Assembly (NCBI RefSeq): GCF_002117005.1
Contig: NZ_CP021023.1
Location: 1,240,001-1,304,000 of the forward strand
Origin: Sedimentisphaera salicampi
GTDB taxonomy: Bacteria; Planctomycetota; Phycisphaerae; Sedimentisphaerales; Sedimentisphaeraceae
DNA length: 64,000 nt
Direction of reading: 5' to 3'
Position 1 is the stretch's first letter. Every line of letters starts with the position of its first letter. Under the pieces are notes generated by a model that did not search any database, was not told the DNA's origin, and saw nothing but the letters and a program-made list of their open reading frames with translations. A program made the position numbers and the translations under genes. Below, piece after piece: positions 18,324-28,768 of this stretch.

Positions 18324-21300
18324 TTATTCCTGCGGGATTTTCAGCTTTACAGTAAACCAGAAAACCGAGCCCTTGCCCTCTTCGCTTTCAGCTTCGATTT
18401 GTCCTCCCATGAGCTCAACAAGCTCTTTGGAAAGGGCGAGGCCGAGGCCAGTGCCTTCGTATTTCCTTGAATCAGACGCATCTGCCTGAGTGAATTTATC
18501 GAAAAGCTCTTCAAGCCTGCCTTTCGGTATTCCGATTCCCGTATCCTCAACAGTAAATTTCACTCTGGCCTGATGACCGTTTATCTCTTCAAGGGCGGCC
18601 TTGATTTTCACCCCTCCCTCATGCGTGAATTTCACGGCATTGCCGGTTAAGTTCGCCAGCACCTGCCTGAGCAGCTGAGTATCTCCGAGCATCTTATCAG
18701 GGAGCTGTTCATCAATCGACATATCAGCAGAAATCTGCTTCTGCCAGGCTCTTTCCGCTGCCATCTCATATATTCCGCCCATAAACTCCCGAAGGCTGAA
18801 TTCATTTTCCTGAACCTCCAGCCCCTTGGCCTCCGCCTTGGAGTATTCCAGGATGTCGTTAATCAGGTTAGTGAGCTTCCGGCCTGATTTCACAATAAGC
18901 TGCACACCCTCGCGTTTTTTCTCGTCGAGCTGGTCGTCATCGATTACCTGCCCCATACCGATAATTGCATTCAGAGGGGTTCTCAGCTCGTGGCTCATAG
19001 ATGCGAGGAATCGGGCTTTAGCTACATTCGCCGCTTCTGCGGCAATAGTAAGCCGGTTTGCACTTTCCACCTGCTGCCCCAGCACTTCGTTGAGCTTTTC
19101 GGAATGCCGCAAAGAGTCCTTGAGCTTTTGCTCGATTTTCGTTCTGTTAACCGCTGCCCCGAAAGACCCTGCCAGCGAAGAAAGTATTGACCGCTCTGCC
19201 TCGCTCCACTCCTGCTCAAAGCGGCAGTTGTCGAATCCAACAAACCCCCAAAATTCATTTTTAATCTTTATCGGCACAACAATCAGAGAAATAATTTTCT
19301 GAGGACGAAGCAATTCCTGCTCATTTACAGGGAAATCCTTAACGTTTCCGGCAATAATCCTGCCTTGCGTTAAATTCTCATACCAGCGGGGGATATTTTC
19401 TTCTAAAGGTATGTTCTGCAAATCCGGATTCGATAACTGGGAGCCCACTTCGGCTTTCGTCCATTCATATCGCTGGCTTGTTAGCATTTTTCCCGTTTCG
19501 CTGTCTTTATGGCATTCGAATATGTATGTTCTGTCCTGATTGGCCGCCTTGCCGATTAACTCCAGAGCTTTCGGAGCAGCCTTATCCAGCTCGTTTTCTT
19601 CAAGCAGCAAAACTGTTGATGACTCCGCAGCGCTGAGAAGATAGGCCTGATTCTTGAGTGCGAGCCTGGAATTCATGCTCTCTGTTATATCTTTGTCAGT
19701 GCCCCTGTATCCCAAAAGCTCGCCGGAATCGGAAAGAACGGGAAACCCGCTGGTTGAAAGCCAGATCTCCTGCCCGTTTTTGGTAATCGTTTTATCTTGG
19801 AAATCCCGGAAGCTTTCCTTCTTTCTTATAATTTCAAACGCACTTGACATAAGCCTTGCTTTTTCATCTTCCGGCCAGAGATCGTAAAAATGCTTTTTAC
19901 CTACCAATTCCTCCGGTGCATACCCGATAACTTCTTTCGATATATCGCTTACAAAAGTGTAAAGGCCTTCAGGATCAATCTCCCATGCAAAGGTTTTGCT
20001 GTGCATTGAGAGCTGACGGTATCTTTCATTGTTCAGCTCAATCTGCTTTTCGTATTCTTTGAGCTCGGTTATATCCTCAAGCCTTTGGAGAATCTTTTCT
20101 ATTTCTCCAGAACTATTTAAAATTGGTACGCTTGCCTCTGAAACCCAAACGTTCAAGGGGGCAATATAACGCACTGCCGAGACAGGTTTCTTTTTTTCCA
20201 CAGCTTCGTGGAATGCGCACTGGCCGCAGGGCTCATCCCTGCAGAGAAGGCTGAAGCACTTCTTCCCGATTGTTTCTTCGGCATTCCGGCCGACTATTTT
20301 CGCCGCTGCTTTATTGCAGTATTCGATTGTCATATCAGGCTTTATCAGGGCTACCATATCCGGCAAACCGTCCATAACAGTTTTGAGCTGATTGTATTTT
20401 GCCTCTTCAACTTTCGCCTTTTCCCTTTTAAGGAGCTTAAGAATCAGGACTAAAATGACCAGAGCCTGAGCAGCTATAACAGCCATTACAAGAATAATCT
20501 TGCCCTTGTGCCTTTCAGCCCAGTTGTAAGGCTTGTTTATGATCTGATAATTTTCTAAGGCGGGCGAATCTTCAAACCCGAATCTCTCAAGGGCAGCGTA
20601 GTCCAAGATCACTTCTTCGCTCTCCCGCACCACTGGAATCTCCGAAGGGGCTTTTCCCGAGAGCACTTTCAAAGCCAGCTCGCCTGCCAGCTTCCCCTCG
20701 CCTGAGCCGCTGCCTACCTTCCCGCCGACAACTCCCGAGCCGATATTCACCTTGTTCATGCAGAAGATCGGGGCAGGAGAGGCCTCTGCCAGAATCCCCG
20801 CAGATTCCTTGTATGTGTAGTATTCCCCGTCCGGCGTGCGGTTTACGAGAGTGAGAAGAGCCGCATCTGTTTCGGGGCTCAGAGCGGAGAGCTCTTTTGT
20901 GAATTCATCCATATTAAGGCCGGTAAGGTATCTGATTTCGACATCTCTAACCTTCCCGTTCAGGGCTTTATGAACGTTGTTTACAGCTCCAATGCCGGTT
21001 TTTGTCCCATCACCTACCACTGCCACGCTCTTAAGATTAGGATTGAGCTTCTTTATCAGCTCGATGGAAGCGAGAGGATCGTTTATATCATCCACGCCGG
21101 TGTACCAGTCGGGATTATCAAGCATATCTTCTGAGTAGTCATTGATGCCGCAGAAGACGATTGGGGTTTGCGGGAAGAGCTCTTTTCTGCGGCGGACGGT
21201 AAATTCGAGGGCATTATTGTCTGCCGCTATAACCAGATCGAGCTTTCTGCTCTTAAATTTTTCCCTGAACAGAGCGATGAAGGCCTGCTCTGTCTCTGGG

Positions 21301-21575
21301 AGCGGATGCCTTTTTGCATCAAGGTATTCGATGTGAAGCTTTATCTGCGGGTATTCCCTGAACTGCTCCTCCACAGCCTCAGTGATTCGGTCTTCCCAGA
21401 GGTTGCCCTTATGATAGGAATTGAGCATTAATACGTTGGATTTCGGGATTTGGTAGCTGCCGGCATTTTCTGAATTTGAAATTGCGGACGTGCTGAAGCA
21501 TAGAATTGCAATTAAAACCACCAATCTGCGGCAGTCTAATGGGAAACAACTGTTATCCTGACTGCAGTATTTCAT
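18324..21575 (-). CDS. membrane sensor histidine kinase with ABC-type ligand-binding sensor, PAS and GAF domains
   Basis: 1,083 residues. After an N-terminal signal/anchor comes a periplasmic domain of the ABC-substrate-binding-like kind (SNVLMLNSYHKGNLWEDRI to about residue 345, with DLVIAADNNALEF and PIVFCGINDY). A membrane span follows at about 357-385 (IILVMAVIAAQALVILVLIL). The cytoplasmic part has two PAS domains (MDGLPDMVALIKPDMTIEYC; FVSDISKEVIGYAPEELVGK), a GAF domain (about 640-800), HisKA with the phosphoacceptor box SMSHELRTPLNAI, and a HATPase domain (VLANLTGNAVKFTH, VEDTGIGIP, GTGLGLALSKELVE). No receiver domain is attached and no response regulator is adjacent. The ligand is unknown. 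Confidence 0.9.
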   Translation of the reverse strand: MKYCSQDNSCFPLDCRRLVVLIAILCFSTSAISNSENAGSYQIPKSNVLMLNSYHKGNLWEDRITEAVEEQFREYPQIKLHIEYLDAKRHPLPETEQAFIALFREKFKSRKLDLVIAADNNALEFTVRRRKELFPQTPIVFCGINDYSEDMLDNPDWYTGVDDINDPLASIELIKKLNPNLKSVAVVGDGTKTGIGAVNNVHKALNGKVRDVEIRYLTGLNMDEFTKELSALSPETDAALLTLVNRTPDGEYYTYKESAGILAEASPAPIFCMNKVNIGSGVVGGKVGSGSGEGKLAGELALKVLSGKAPSEIPVVRESEEVILDYAALERFGFEDSPALENYQIINKPYNWAERHKGKIILVMAVIAAQALVILVLILKLLKREKAKVEEAKYNQLKTVMDGLPDMVALIKPDMTIEYCNKAAAKIVGRNAEETIGKKCFSLLCRDEPCGQCAFHEAVEKKKPVSAVRYIAPLNVWVSEASVPILNSSGEIEKILQRLEDITELKEYEKQIELNNERYRQLSMHSKTFAWEIDPEGLYTFVSDISKEVIGYAPEELVGKKHFYDLWPEDEKARLMSSAFEIIRKKESFRDFQDKTITKNGQEIWLSTSGFPVLSDSGELLGYRGTDKDITESMNSRLALKNQAYLLSAAESSTVLLLEENELDKAAPKALELIGKAANQDRTYIFECHKDSETGKMLTSQRYEWTKAEVGSQLSNPDLQNIPLEENIPRWYENLTQGRIIAGNVKDFPVNEQELLRPQKIISLIVVPIKIKNEFWGFVGFDNCRFEQEWSEAERSILSSLAGSFGAAVNRTKIEQKLKDSLRHSEKLNEVLGQQVESANRLTIAAEAANVAKARFLASMSHELRTPLNAIIGMGQVIDDDQLDEKKREGVQLIVKSGRKLTNLINDILEYSKAEAKGLEVQENEFSLREFMGGIYEMAAERAWQKQISADMSIDEQLPDKMLGDTQLLRQVLANLTGNAVKFTHEGGVKIKAALEEINGHQARVKFTVEDTGIGIPKGRLEELFDKFTQADASDSRKYEGTGLGLALSKELVELMGGQIEAESEEGKGSVFWFTVKLKIPQE

Positions 21576-22355
21576 AAATTTTCAGTACCCACGCTTAGAC
21601 AGAAATACAAAACAAAGACTCGCAAGAAAACGCTTCGTGCTTTTATATAGAAACAAGTATAGCTCCGATATTAACAAGTAATTTAACTTAATTCAAGTTA
21701 GATTTGAAAAAACTTTGTTTTTTGCTTGTTTTTTTCAGGATTTATCAGGAAGGACATCGTGGACAAGACCCGCAGAGAGGGCTCAGTGAGGGAAGGCTTT
21801 ACAAAAAAAAACAGCAGGCTGACTCAGAAAAATCAAATTAAATCCGTGCAGCCTGTGGCAGAGCTGCAAGTCCGCCTGCGGCGGATGGCGAGTGGCAAAA
21901 TCATTAGTGAAAAATTAGCGTTGATTAGCGGTTAAAAAAATATCTCCCCTCTGTGCCCCTCTGTGTGCCTCTGTGGTTAATATATATCTTTTCTCTCCGT
22001 ACTGCTGTCCACTTATTTTCCGCCTTCGGCGGACAGGCTCTCCGCCTGCGGCGGGTCTTCATGCGTGGCTCGGTTTAAATATCTCGTTTTGTGAAGTCGC
22101 TGCGATATACTAACGACATTCAGAGCCGCACGTGGAGTCCGCCGGAGGCGGACGAAACAAGCGGATAGATTCGTGGCTCGTGGCAAAATCATTAGTGAAA
22201 AATTAGCGCAGATTAGCGGCTGACTATCATATTCAAAAATCCTGTCAAAAATATTGCCGCACAGGTTCGGGCGGCTTGAATAGATAAAATGAACAATCAG
22301 TCAGGGCTGGGTGTACAGTTTTTAAAAAGATAATTGTTATTGAAAGGGTAATGAA
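21576..22355. repeat. intergenic region with intact interspersed repeat (empty IS110 target site)
   Basis: The first ~150 bases are AT-rich and hold the upstream region of the sensor kinase. From about 21860 to 22225 lies an intact copy of the repeat that is split by the IS110-family element at 15955/17203, in the opposite orientation. It contains CCGCCTGCGGCGGATGGCGA, TTAGTGAAAAATTAGCGTTG, the pre-insertion sequence gtgcccctctgtgtg (21953-21967), CGATATACTAACGACATTCA and TCCGCCGGAGGCGGACGAAA. No gene is supported here. Confidence 0.7.
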
Positions 22356-22826
22356 ATGAGAAAAAAGATTTTATTTGTACTTCCGGCTTTGGCGGCGGCG
22401 CTTATGTTTTATTCTCCGGCAGGTGCGCACTGCCAGATTCCCTGCGGGATCTACGACGATGATATGCGTATGAAAATGATGGCTGAGCATATCACTACAA
22501 TCGAAAAATCAATGCGGCTGATTAAAGAGCTCTCTGAGGAAGAGGAAAAAGACTACAATCAGATTGTAAGGTGGGTGAATAACAAGGAAGAACACGCCCA
22601 GCAGCTCTCGGATATTATCACCTACTACTATATGGCGCAGCGCATCAAGCCCGCTGAAGAGAGCGACAAGAAGGCCTTTGAGAAATACCAGACCCAGCTT
22701 ACCCTGCTTCACAAGATGCTGGTTGAGACGATGAAAACCAAGCAGACTACAGACTTCAAGCATATTGAAAACTTAAGAGAGCTGCTTCACGAATTCGGCC
22801 ACGCCTACGGCGGACACGAGCACTGA
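22356..22826 (+). CDS. sodN: secreted nickel superoxide dismutase
   Basis: 156 residues with GAAAGGG upstream of the start. The N-terminus is a Sec signal peptide (MRKKILFVLPALAAALMFYS, then PAGA) whose AxA site is followed immediately by HCQIPCGIY. This is the full nickel-hook motif H-C-x-x-P-C-G-x-Y, with His at position 25. Cleavage there would free the His1 amino group needed to bind nickel. The rest is the helical bundle typical of the family. It would convert superoxide to peroxide and oxygen outside the cytoplasm. Many family members instead rely on a dedicated SodX peptidase; no such gene is beside it. It is a single-gene unit with a terminator directly downstream. Confidence 0.93.
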   Translation: MRKKILFVLPALAAALMFYSPAGAHCQIPCGIYDDDMRMKMMAEHITTIEKSMRLIKELSEEEEKDYNQIVRWVNNKEEHAQQLSDIITYYYMAQRIKPAEESDKKAFEKYQTQLTLLHKMLVETMKTKQTTDFKHIENLRELLHEFGHAYGGHEH

Positions 22827-22913
22827 CAGACTTAGCCCCGATTCAAAGCGAGCTTCAGAAGATTATTCTGTCTGCTGTGTAATGAAGAGGCGGAAACTGA
22901 ATATTTTTGGCTA

Positions 22914-22945
22914 AAAGAGGCTCTCATTTTCGAGAGCCTCTTTCT
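22914..22945. terminator. bidirectional terminator between sodN and the sialate O-acetylesterase gene
   Basis: A perfect 12-bp stem, AAAGAGGCTCTC and GAGAGCCTCTTT with a 6-base loop, spans 22914-22943, with A-rich and T-rich flanks on either side. It can stop transcription from sodN (plus) and from the convergent gene ending at 23007 (minus). Confidence 0.85.
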
Positions 22946-23006
22946 TATCAACGCACGAGGCAAATATAAAGCTGCAAGATTACACACTGTAAATCAGGAC
23001 ACAAAT

Positions 23007-25001
23007 TTACTCAGCGGGCGTGCCCCAAACTTCCAGTTCACTTACGAAAATAAAATTCTCGTCGTATCCTGCTTTCTTCTTGTAGTTATCCGTAAAAACG
23101 AGCTTAACGAAGCGGATTTCTTCTCCGCCCGCTTGTATTGTTCTTCTGCCGGCCTGCTTAAAGCTGAATGTTTCAGAGGAGAGCTTACGAAGACTGCTCT
23201 TTGATTTGCCGGCATAAACATCCACATCTTTCGTTGAACCGAAATCCGGCGCGCCGAAAATAATTTTGTCCACTTGGCAAACATCTTCAAGGTCAAGCAA
23301 AATGTGCTTGGGGAAATTTTCTGATTTACCCGATGCCATACATTCCCCCCTTTTGCCCCGCCAGCTTCCGTCTGTAAGGCCGGAGTTCCAGCCCCATGGG
23401 TTTGGATCTGAGCATTTCCAGCTTCCGTGAGGGGCGAGATTAACGCCCTCAGGCGGGATAAGCTCTTCGAGATTAGTGGTAAACGGCCCTGCAGGCAGTC
23501 CCGCAGCGTTCTCGAGATTGGGCTCGGCAGTTTTATGCCATGCAAAGCGTACCGCCTCGGGCTTTGAGACTTTTCCGCAGGATACGATCACCTCATCACC
23601 ATCTATAACCGCCTCTGCCTTATGGAAATGTCCGTCTTTGCCGGCCATCTCGAAGTGAGTAAGCGGTTTGCCGTTGCGGGATTTCAGTTTGCCGTAGGTA
23701 TGGGTAAAGCTTAAAACGGCCTTGCCGTTCTCTACTTCCATTGACTCATAGCTCGGGCTGTAAGGCTGCACTTCTTCAAAGCCGTAGTCTCTGCGGAGAG
23801 CGAGGCCTGCGAGCCTCTGGCCTACAGGTCTTTTCTGAGGGGGATGTATATCGTTTATCGTTGTAAAATCGTTGACAATCACCATTGCAGTGTTATCCGT
23901 GATTTCCTGAGCGTATTCCTGCCCCGCCTGCAGGCGAGGAAGCATTGAAGGATCTTCGCTGCCGTATTTGAATGGAGCAATCTGAACGTAATAGAAAGGG
24001 AGGGTATAATCATCCCAGACCTCCCGCCAGCCTTCTACAAGGGCCTTCTTTTTCCAAGCATAAAGCATTCCGTCTCTGCGGTTTGCCTCGCCCTGATACC
24101 AGATAAAGCCTTTTATCGCAAGCCCTTCTATTGGGTGAATCATTGCGTTGTAGGTTCCAATCTCGCCTTTATGCCCAACATCCGGCATCTCGGGGAACAC
24201 CGGCCCGGGCGAAACGAACCCGCCTTCTGCGAGCGTTTCTTCAGCGCTTCTCAGCCAAGTTTTACGTTTGGCGAGGTAATTCTGCATTCTTTCTTTATAT
24301 TCAGCAGTTCCGGGCGTACCTTCTTTTATGAACTTTTCGAGCATTGACAGCCTGTCTATTCCTTCGTATCCGCAAAGCGGAGTCCAAGGCTCTATGCGTG
24401 AACCGCCCCATGCGGAGTGTATAAGTCCTATCGGAACGTTGAGCTGTTCGTAAAGTTTTTTGCCGAAGAAATAGCCGGCTGCGCTGAAATTAGCTGTTCT
24501 GGGATCAGAAGATACCGCCTTGAACCATTCAGCTTCCACGTCTTCCTGAGCCGTTCGGGAGGCTCGGTGCGGGATATGGAACATCTTCACCCTCGGAAGG
24601 TCGATCTTTTTGGCGAGGTTGTATTTATCGGGATAGCTGTTGGAGCTTGTGTCCATATTGGACTGCCCCGAGCACACCCAAACCTCGCCGCAGGAGACAT
24701 TATTGACAGCCCTTTTATCGCTGGGAGTTTTGATTGTTAATGAATAGCCCTCACCGGCCTGCGGCGGGAGAAATCTGAACTCCCATCTGCCCTGCCGGTC
24801 AGCTTTTTTTACCATCTTTCCGGAAATCCAGCTGGAGCTGAATTCAACCTCACTGGCTTTATCACAAGTTCCCCAAATAACATTCTCCTTGCCGCGCTGG
24901 AGAATCATACCATCTGAAAACACCGCAGGCAGCCAGATATCGGAGAACGCTGCGGAAACACAAATAAAGAAAAATAATACAAAAATTTTGCCTGTCTTCA
25001 T
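23007..25001 (-). CDS. secreted sialate O-acetylesterase (SGNH/SASA family)
   Basis: 664 residues with the signal peptide MKTGKIFVLFFFICVSAAFS. The SASA family signature is complete: an N-terminal beta domain (LPAVFSDGMILQRG), the nucleophile block VWVCSGQSNM, the IWYQGEAN block and a C-terminal catalytic His region INDIHPPQKRPVG. The last ~150 residues (GVNLAPHGSWKCSDPNPWGW to FVSELEVWG) look like a discoidin-type sugar-binding domain. It removes acetyl groups from sialic acids or from acetylated polysaccharides such as xylan; the substrate cannot be fixed from sequence. It fits with the beta-galactosidase and sulfatase genes further along. Confidence 0.88.
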   Translation of the reverse strand: MKTGKIFVLFFFICVSAAFSDIWLPAVFSDGMILQRGKENVIWGTCDKASEVEFSSSWISGKMVKKADRQGRWEFRFLPPQAGEGYSLTIKTPSDKRAVNNVSCGEVWVCSGQSNMDTSSNSYPDKYNLAKKIDLPRVKMFHIPHRASRTAQEDVEAEWFKAVSSDPRTANFSAAGYFFGKKLYEQLNVPIGLIHSAWGGSRIEPWTPLCGYEGIDRLSMLEKFIKEGTPGTAEYKERMQNYLAKRKTWLRSAEETLAEGGFVSPGPVFPEMPDVGHKGEIGTYNAMIHPIEGLAIKGFIWYQGEANRRDGMLYAWKKKALVEGWREVWDDYTLPFYYVQIAPFKYGSEDPSMLPRLQAGQEYAQEITDNTAMVIVNDFTTINDIHPPQKRPVGQRLAGLALRRDYGFEEVQPYSPSYESMEVENGKAVLSFTHTYGKLKSRNGKPLTHFEMAGKDGHFHKAEAVIDGDEVIVSCGKVSKPEAVRFAWHKTAEPNLENAAGLPAGPFTTNLEELIPPEGVNLAPHGSWKCSDPNPWGWNSGLTDGSWRGKRGECMASGKSENFPKHILLDLEDVCQVDKIIFGAPDFGSTKDVDVYAGKSKSSLRKLSSETFSFKQAGRRTIQAGGEEIRFVKLVFTDNYKKKAGYDENFIFVSELEVWGTPAE

Positions 25002-25328
25002 AAAAGCCTCCGAATTTTAATTAATTTCAGTTCTTTTGATAATATAATAATCCTCAGCACAAAAGGAAAGTTAAAAATCAGCGGGCTTACTGAAAATTAC
25101 AACTCCTCTAATACTTTTGCTAACATTATACTAATTTTTCGCTCACTTTATTTTAATATTTTCTTAGTAAAATTTAATTTTATATATGTATCTTTTGCAT
25201 AAAATAGCTTTCGAAAAATAATACAAGCAGGAAAATGCCCGGCATTAAATACAGTGATTCTTTTCAGAGCGTGTAAGAGAGCTTTTAAGTCATAATCCTG
25301 CTTCTTTTATGATTCTTTTGGGATAAAC
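25002..25328. promoter_or_regulatory. divergent promoter region of the esterase gene and the pst operon
   Basis: 327 AT-rich bases without a gene, upstream of both divergent genes. Closest to pstC is a dyad, TCATAA at 25290-25295 and TTATGA at 25307-25312, which could be an operator. It does not match the Escherichia coli Pho box well, so this is only a candidate. Confidence 0.3.
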
Positions 25329-26291
25329 GTGCAGAATAAAAAGAAAAACAAAAATGAATTCGACCTGCCCCTGCTTCTCACGCCCGGGCAGGACATCGCA
25401 GGCTATGCCGGAAGGCATATAGGCAGAGCCGTTCTTTTCTGCATCACGGCTTTTTCTGTGATCGCTGTTCTTCTAATCCTGTTTTTCGTAATGAAACAGG
25501 CTTGGCCTTTCATTGCCAGCGGGAAGTGGACAGAATTCCTTTCAAGCGATCAGTGGTATCCGCAGGCCGAAGATGCGGAGTTCGGCGCTCTTGCTATTGT
25601 TACCGGCTCGTTCTACGTAACGCTGATTGCAATGCTTATAGCCTCACCTATCGGGCTTTTGAGCGCAGTTTTTCTAAGCGATATGGCGCCGTTCCGGCTC
25701 CGCCAGATAGTAAAACCTGTTATTGAAATTCTTGCTGCAATCCCCTCAGTTGCCTACGGCTTCTTTGCAGTTCTTGTGCTGGCCCCTTGGCTGCAGGATC
25801 ATTTCGGTTTCTCTACAGGCACAAACGCCCTCAATGCGGGAATCATACTGGCTGTTATGGCTCTGCCCACGATAATCAGCGTTGCAGAAGACGCCCTTTC
25901 TTCTATAGGCAGGGATATCAGGGAAGCCTCGTACGGGCTCGGGGCAACCAGAGCTGAAACTATGATGAAGGTGGTTCTCCCGGCAGCGCACAGCGGTATC
26001 ATCGCTGCATTTATTCTGGGAGTGATGAGGGCTGTCGGCGAGACAATGGTAGTATGGATGGCTTCGGGGAATGCCAATCAGTTCCCGAGTCCGTGGTGGG
26101 ACGTATCCTCGAGCGTTCGAACGATGACTGCAACAATCGCAGGGGAAATGGGCGAAACGCCGGAAGGCTCAGAGCACAGATTCGCACTGTTTGCACTCGG
26201 AGTTCTTCTGCTTATATTCACTATGCTGCTCAATCTTCTCAGCGAAATTTTCACCTCAAGCTTCAAGAGAACTATGGGAGGTAAACGCTGA
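25329..26291 (+). CDS. pstC: phosphate ABC transporter permease PstC
   Basis: 320 residues, starting at GTG. Six membrane spans can be traced, from AVLFCITAFSVIAVLLILFF to ALGVLLLIFTMLLNLLSEIF. The cytoplasmic coupling loop (SSIGRDIREASYGLGATRAETMMKVVLP) is typical of binding-protein-dependent permeases, as is the segment GVMRAVGETMVVWMASGN. It forms the membrane channel of high-affinity phosphate uptake with PstA. The stop overlaps the pstA start (TGATG). No pstS gene for the phosphate-binding protein lies nearby, so that part must be encoded elsewhere. Confidence 0.93.
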   Translation: MQNKKKNKNEFDLPLLLTPGQDIAGYAGRHIGRAVLFCITAFSVIAVLLILFFVMKQAWPFIASGKWTEFLSSDQWYPQAEDAEFGALAIVTGSFYVTLIAMLIASPIGLLSAVFLSDMAPFRLRQIVKPVIEILAAIPSVAYGFFAVLVLAPWLQDHFGFSTGTNALNAGIILAVMALPTIISVAEDALSSIGRDIREASYGLGATRAETMMKVVLPAAHSGIIAAFILGVMRAVGETMVVWMASGNANQFPSPWWDVSSSVRTMTATIAGEMGETPEGSEHRFALFALGVLLLIFTMLLNLLSEIFTSSFKRTMGGKR

Positions 26292-27919
26292 TGAGAGAAA
26301 AGCTAAGACATATCAAAGATAAGCTCTTCACGTTTTCTGCGCACTTCTCTATAGTGCTGCTTGTGGCTGCTTTGATTATTGTTTTAGGGCCTATGCTTGC
26401 CAAAGGCTTCACGGCAGTGGTATTCCAAGGCACAAGCGAATTCCGAAGGCTTCAGCTTGAAGAGCATTCAAGGGGCAGCAAAGAAGATGTGCTTGCTGAG
26501 GTAGAGCAGGGCCGGAAAGAAAGGCAGAATCTCCATGATATGATCGAAGATTTCAATGTGGGGATTGATACCTCCGAGATGTACGATAAAGCCAGAGATA
26601 TATACCGTGAATACAGCAGAAATCTCAGGAGTATGGATCTGCCTTATGACGAATACAGCGGCAAGAGAAGAAAGGCAAGGGAAGTTCGGGATTATCTGCT
26701 TGATGCGATTGAGAGCGAAGACGAAGAGAAGGTAAACAGCTTTTTAGAGAAAGTTTTTGCGGAGCAGACGAATAAAGACTTCAAGGACACTGAGTTTCAA
26801 AAAATCTTTACGCTTGCCGAGCAGTTTAGAGAAACAAGCAAAAAAATAGACTTCTCCAAGAGAGATAAGTATAAAGAAGATCTTGTGCGTATTAAGGAGC
26901 TTATGAAAGAGCTCTTCGGGCCTGCTCCGGGCGAAGAAAAACCCGCCCTCATTATGGAGCAGTACGGGGCTACACGCTGGGATATGGCTCAGAGAGTAAT
27001 CAATGAGATAATGCACAAGACCGAATGGGTGGAACAGGAAGGCACAGCCGCACTTGCGAAGAAGAAAGTGGAGCGGAGAAAGACATTCAAAGGCACAGGA
27101 TTTGAGGCCTTCTTTGATATACTTCCGCAGAAGGCCAGAGAAATCCTCAAACCGAGAACCACCTTCTACTGGCAGTATTTCATAGACGACAGCACTCCCG
27201 GACATTATTTCGGGGGCGTTGGGCCGGAGATAATCGGTACTCTAATGCTCACGCTTCTTGCAATGGCTATGGCTATCCCGCTTGGAATTACAGCAGCGGC
27301 ATATCTTGTAGAATGTGCGGGCGAGAATATGATTGTAAAAATCATCAGGGGCTTTATCAACACCCTTGCAGGCGTTCCGAGCATCGTGTTTGGTCTTTTC
27401 GGGATGGCTTTTTTCGTGATGTTTCTTCTTCCAGCATTCGGCAAGCAGCCTCAGGCCTGCGTTTTGACAGCCTCAATGACACTCGCTGTGCTTGTGCTTC
27501 CTGTAATAATCAGATCGAGCGAAGAGGCTATAAGGGCAGTGCCCAGAACTTATAAAGAGGCCTCGCTGGCTCTTGGAGCGGGCAACTTTTCTACCTTTAT
27601 CTTCGTTACCATGCCCGCAGCGATGCCGGGAATACTCACTGGGATCATTCTGAGCTTATCAAGGGCCGCAGGCGAAACAGCCCCAATTCTTTTCACAGGA
27701 GCAGTGGCTCTGGGGCCTATACCAGACAGCATTTTCTCACCGACAAGAACACTATCATACGGCAGCTACGACATCGCCGTTGGAGACAGGCTCGCAATGC
27801 AGGTACCCCACAAACAGTACGGTATGGTGGCAACGCTTATCCTGCTTGTGCTGATACTAAACATCATAGCAATATGCATTCGTTCAAGAATGAGCGCCAA
27901 GCTTAAAGGACAAAATTAG
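26291..27919 (+). CDS. pstA: phosphate ABC transporter permease PstA with long inserted coiled-coil region
   Basis: 542 residues, nearly twice the usual length of about 290. The first span ([19 protein letters not shown]) is followed by an inserted region of about 240 charged residues (about 50-290) rich in E, K and R and predicted to be helical or coiled (for example [21 protein letters not shown], in two halves). The normal permease part follows: [20 protein letters not shown], the coupling loop [18 protein letters not shown] and [20 protein letters not shown]. The insert lies between the first span and the core, probably on the outside. Translation is coupled to pstC by a one-base overlap. 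Confidence 0.92.
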   Translation: MREKLRHIKDKLFTFSAHFSIVLLVAALIIVLGPMLAKGFTAVVFQGTSEFRRLQLEEHSRGSKEDVLAEVEQGRKERQNLHDMIEDFNVGIDTSEMYDKARDIYREYSRNLRSMDLPYDEYSGKRRKAREVRDYLLDAIESEDEEKVNSFLEKVFAEQTNKDFKDTEFQKIFTLAEQFRETSKKIDFSKRDKYKEDLVRIKELMKELFGPAPGEEKPALIMEQYGATRWDMAQRVINEIMHKTEWVEQEGTAALAKKKVERRKTFKGTGFEAFFDILPQKAREILKPRTTFYWQYFIDDSTPGHYFGGVGPEIIGTLMLTLLAMAMAIPLGITAAAYLVECAGENMIVKIIRGFINTLAGVPSIVFGLFGMAFFVMFLLPAFGKQPQACVLTASMTLAVLVLPVIIRSSEEAIRAVPRTYKEASLALGAGNFSTFIFVTMPAAMPGILTGIILSLSRAAGETAPILFTGAVALGPIPDSIFSPTRTLSYGSYDIAVGDRLAMQVPHKQYGMVATLILLVLILNIIAICIRSRMSAKLKGQN

Positions 27920-27929
27920 CAGGTTATAT

Positions 27930-28697
27930 ATGGCAAATCAAAAGGAAAGCATAATACGGGCGAAAAACTTCTACTTCTACTACGGAAGCCACGCAGGAGT
28001 GAAGGATATTACTCTCGATATATATCCAAGGAGAGTAACAGCGATAATCGGCCCCAGCGGCTGCGGGAAAAGCACATTCCTGCGAAGCATCAACCGTATG
28101 AACGACCTTATACCGAACTGCTCTACAAAGGGCGAGCTTACAGTAAACGGGCAGGATATCTACGACAACAAGATTAACCTTGTGAACCTCAGAAGGCAGG
28201 TTGGGATGGTTTTCCAAACGCCAAACCCGTTTGCCAAGAGCATATACGACAATATCGCATACGGGCCGAGACTGAAAGGCGTGCAGAAAAAAAGCAGCCT
28301 TGATGAGATAGTTGAAACATCACTTAAGCAGGCAGCTTTATGGGGTGAGGTTAAAGACGATCTGGCCAAAAGTGCGCTTGCTCTCTCCGGAGGCCAGCAG
28401 CAGAGGCTTTGTATTGCCAGAACGATCGCAAACAAGCCGAAGGTGATTCTTATGGATGAGCCGTGCTCGGCTTTAGACCCGATTGCAACGGGGAAAATAG
28501 AAGACCTTGTAGAAGAGCTCAAAGACTACTACTCTATAATTATCGTTACCCACAGTATGCAGCAGGCGGCGAGGGTAAGCCAGCTTACGGCATTTTTCTG
28601 CATGGGAGATTTGATTGAATACGACGACACCAACAAGATCTTTACTAACCCGAGGGAAAAATCAACTGAGGATTATATCACAGGCCGGTTTGGATAA
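27930..28697 (+). CDS. pstB: phosphate ABC transporter ATP-binding protein PstB
   Basis: 255 residues, the usual length. Walker A is GPSGCGKST, the signature is LSGGQQQR, Walker B is [12 protein letters not shown] and the switch His is in [13 protein letters not shown]. The sequence after Walker A ([20 protein letters not shown]) is diagnostic of PstB rather than other ABC ATPases. It powers phosphate import through PstCA. It begins 10 bases after pstA. Confidence 0.95.
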   Translation: MANQKESIIRAKNFYFYYGSHAGVKDITLDIYPRRVTAIIGPSGCGKSTFLRSINRMNDLIPNCSTKGELTVNGQDIYDNKINLVNLRRQVGMVFQTPNPFAKSIYDNIAYGPRLKGVQKKSSLDEIVETSLKQAALWGEVKDDLAKSALALSGGQQQRLCIARTIANKPKVILMDEPCSALDPIATGKIEDLVEELKDYYSIIIVTHSMQQAARVSQLTAFFCMGDLIEYDDTNKIFTNPREKSTEDYITGRFG

Positions 28698-28768
28698 TGA
28701 TTGAATATCGGCTTATTTAAGATTATAATAGATTGGGAAGTTCAGTATTTAGGTAAAAGGATTTGAAA

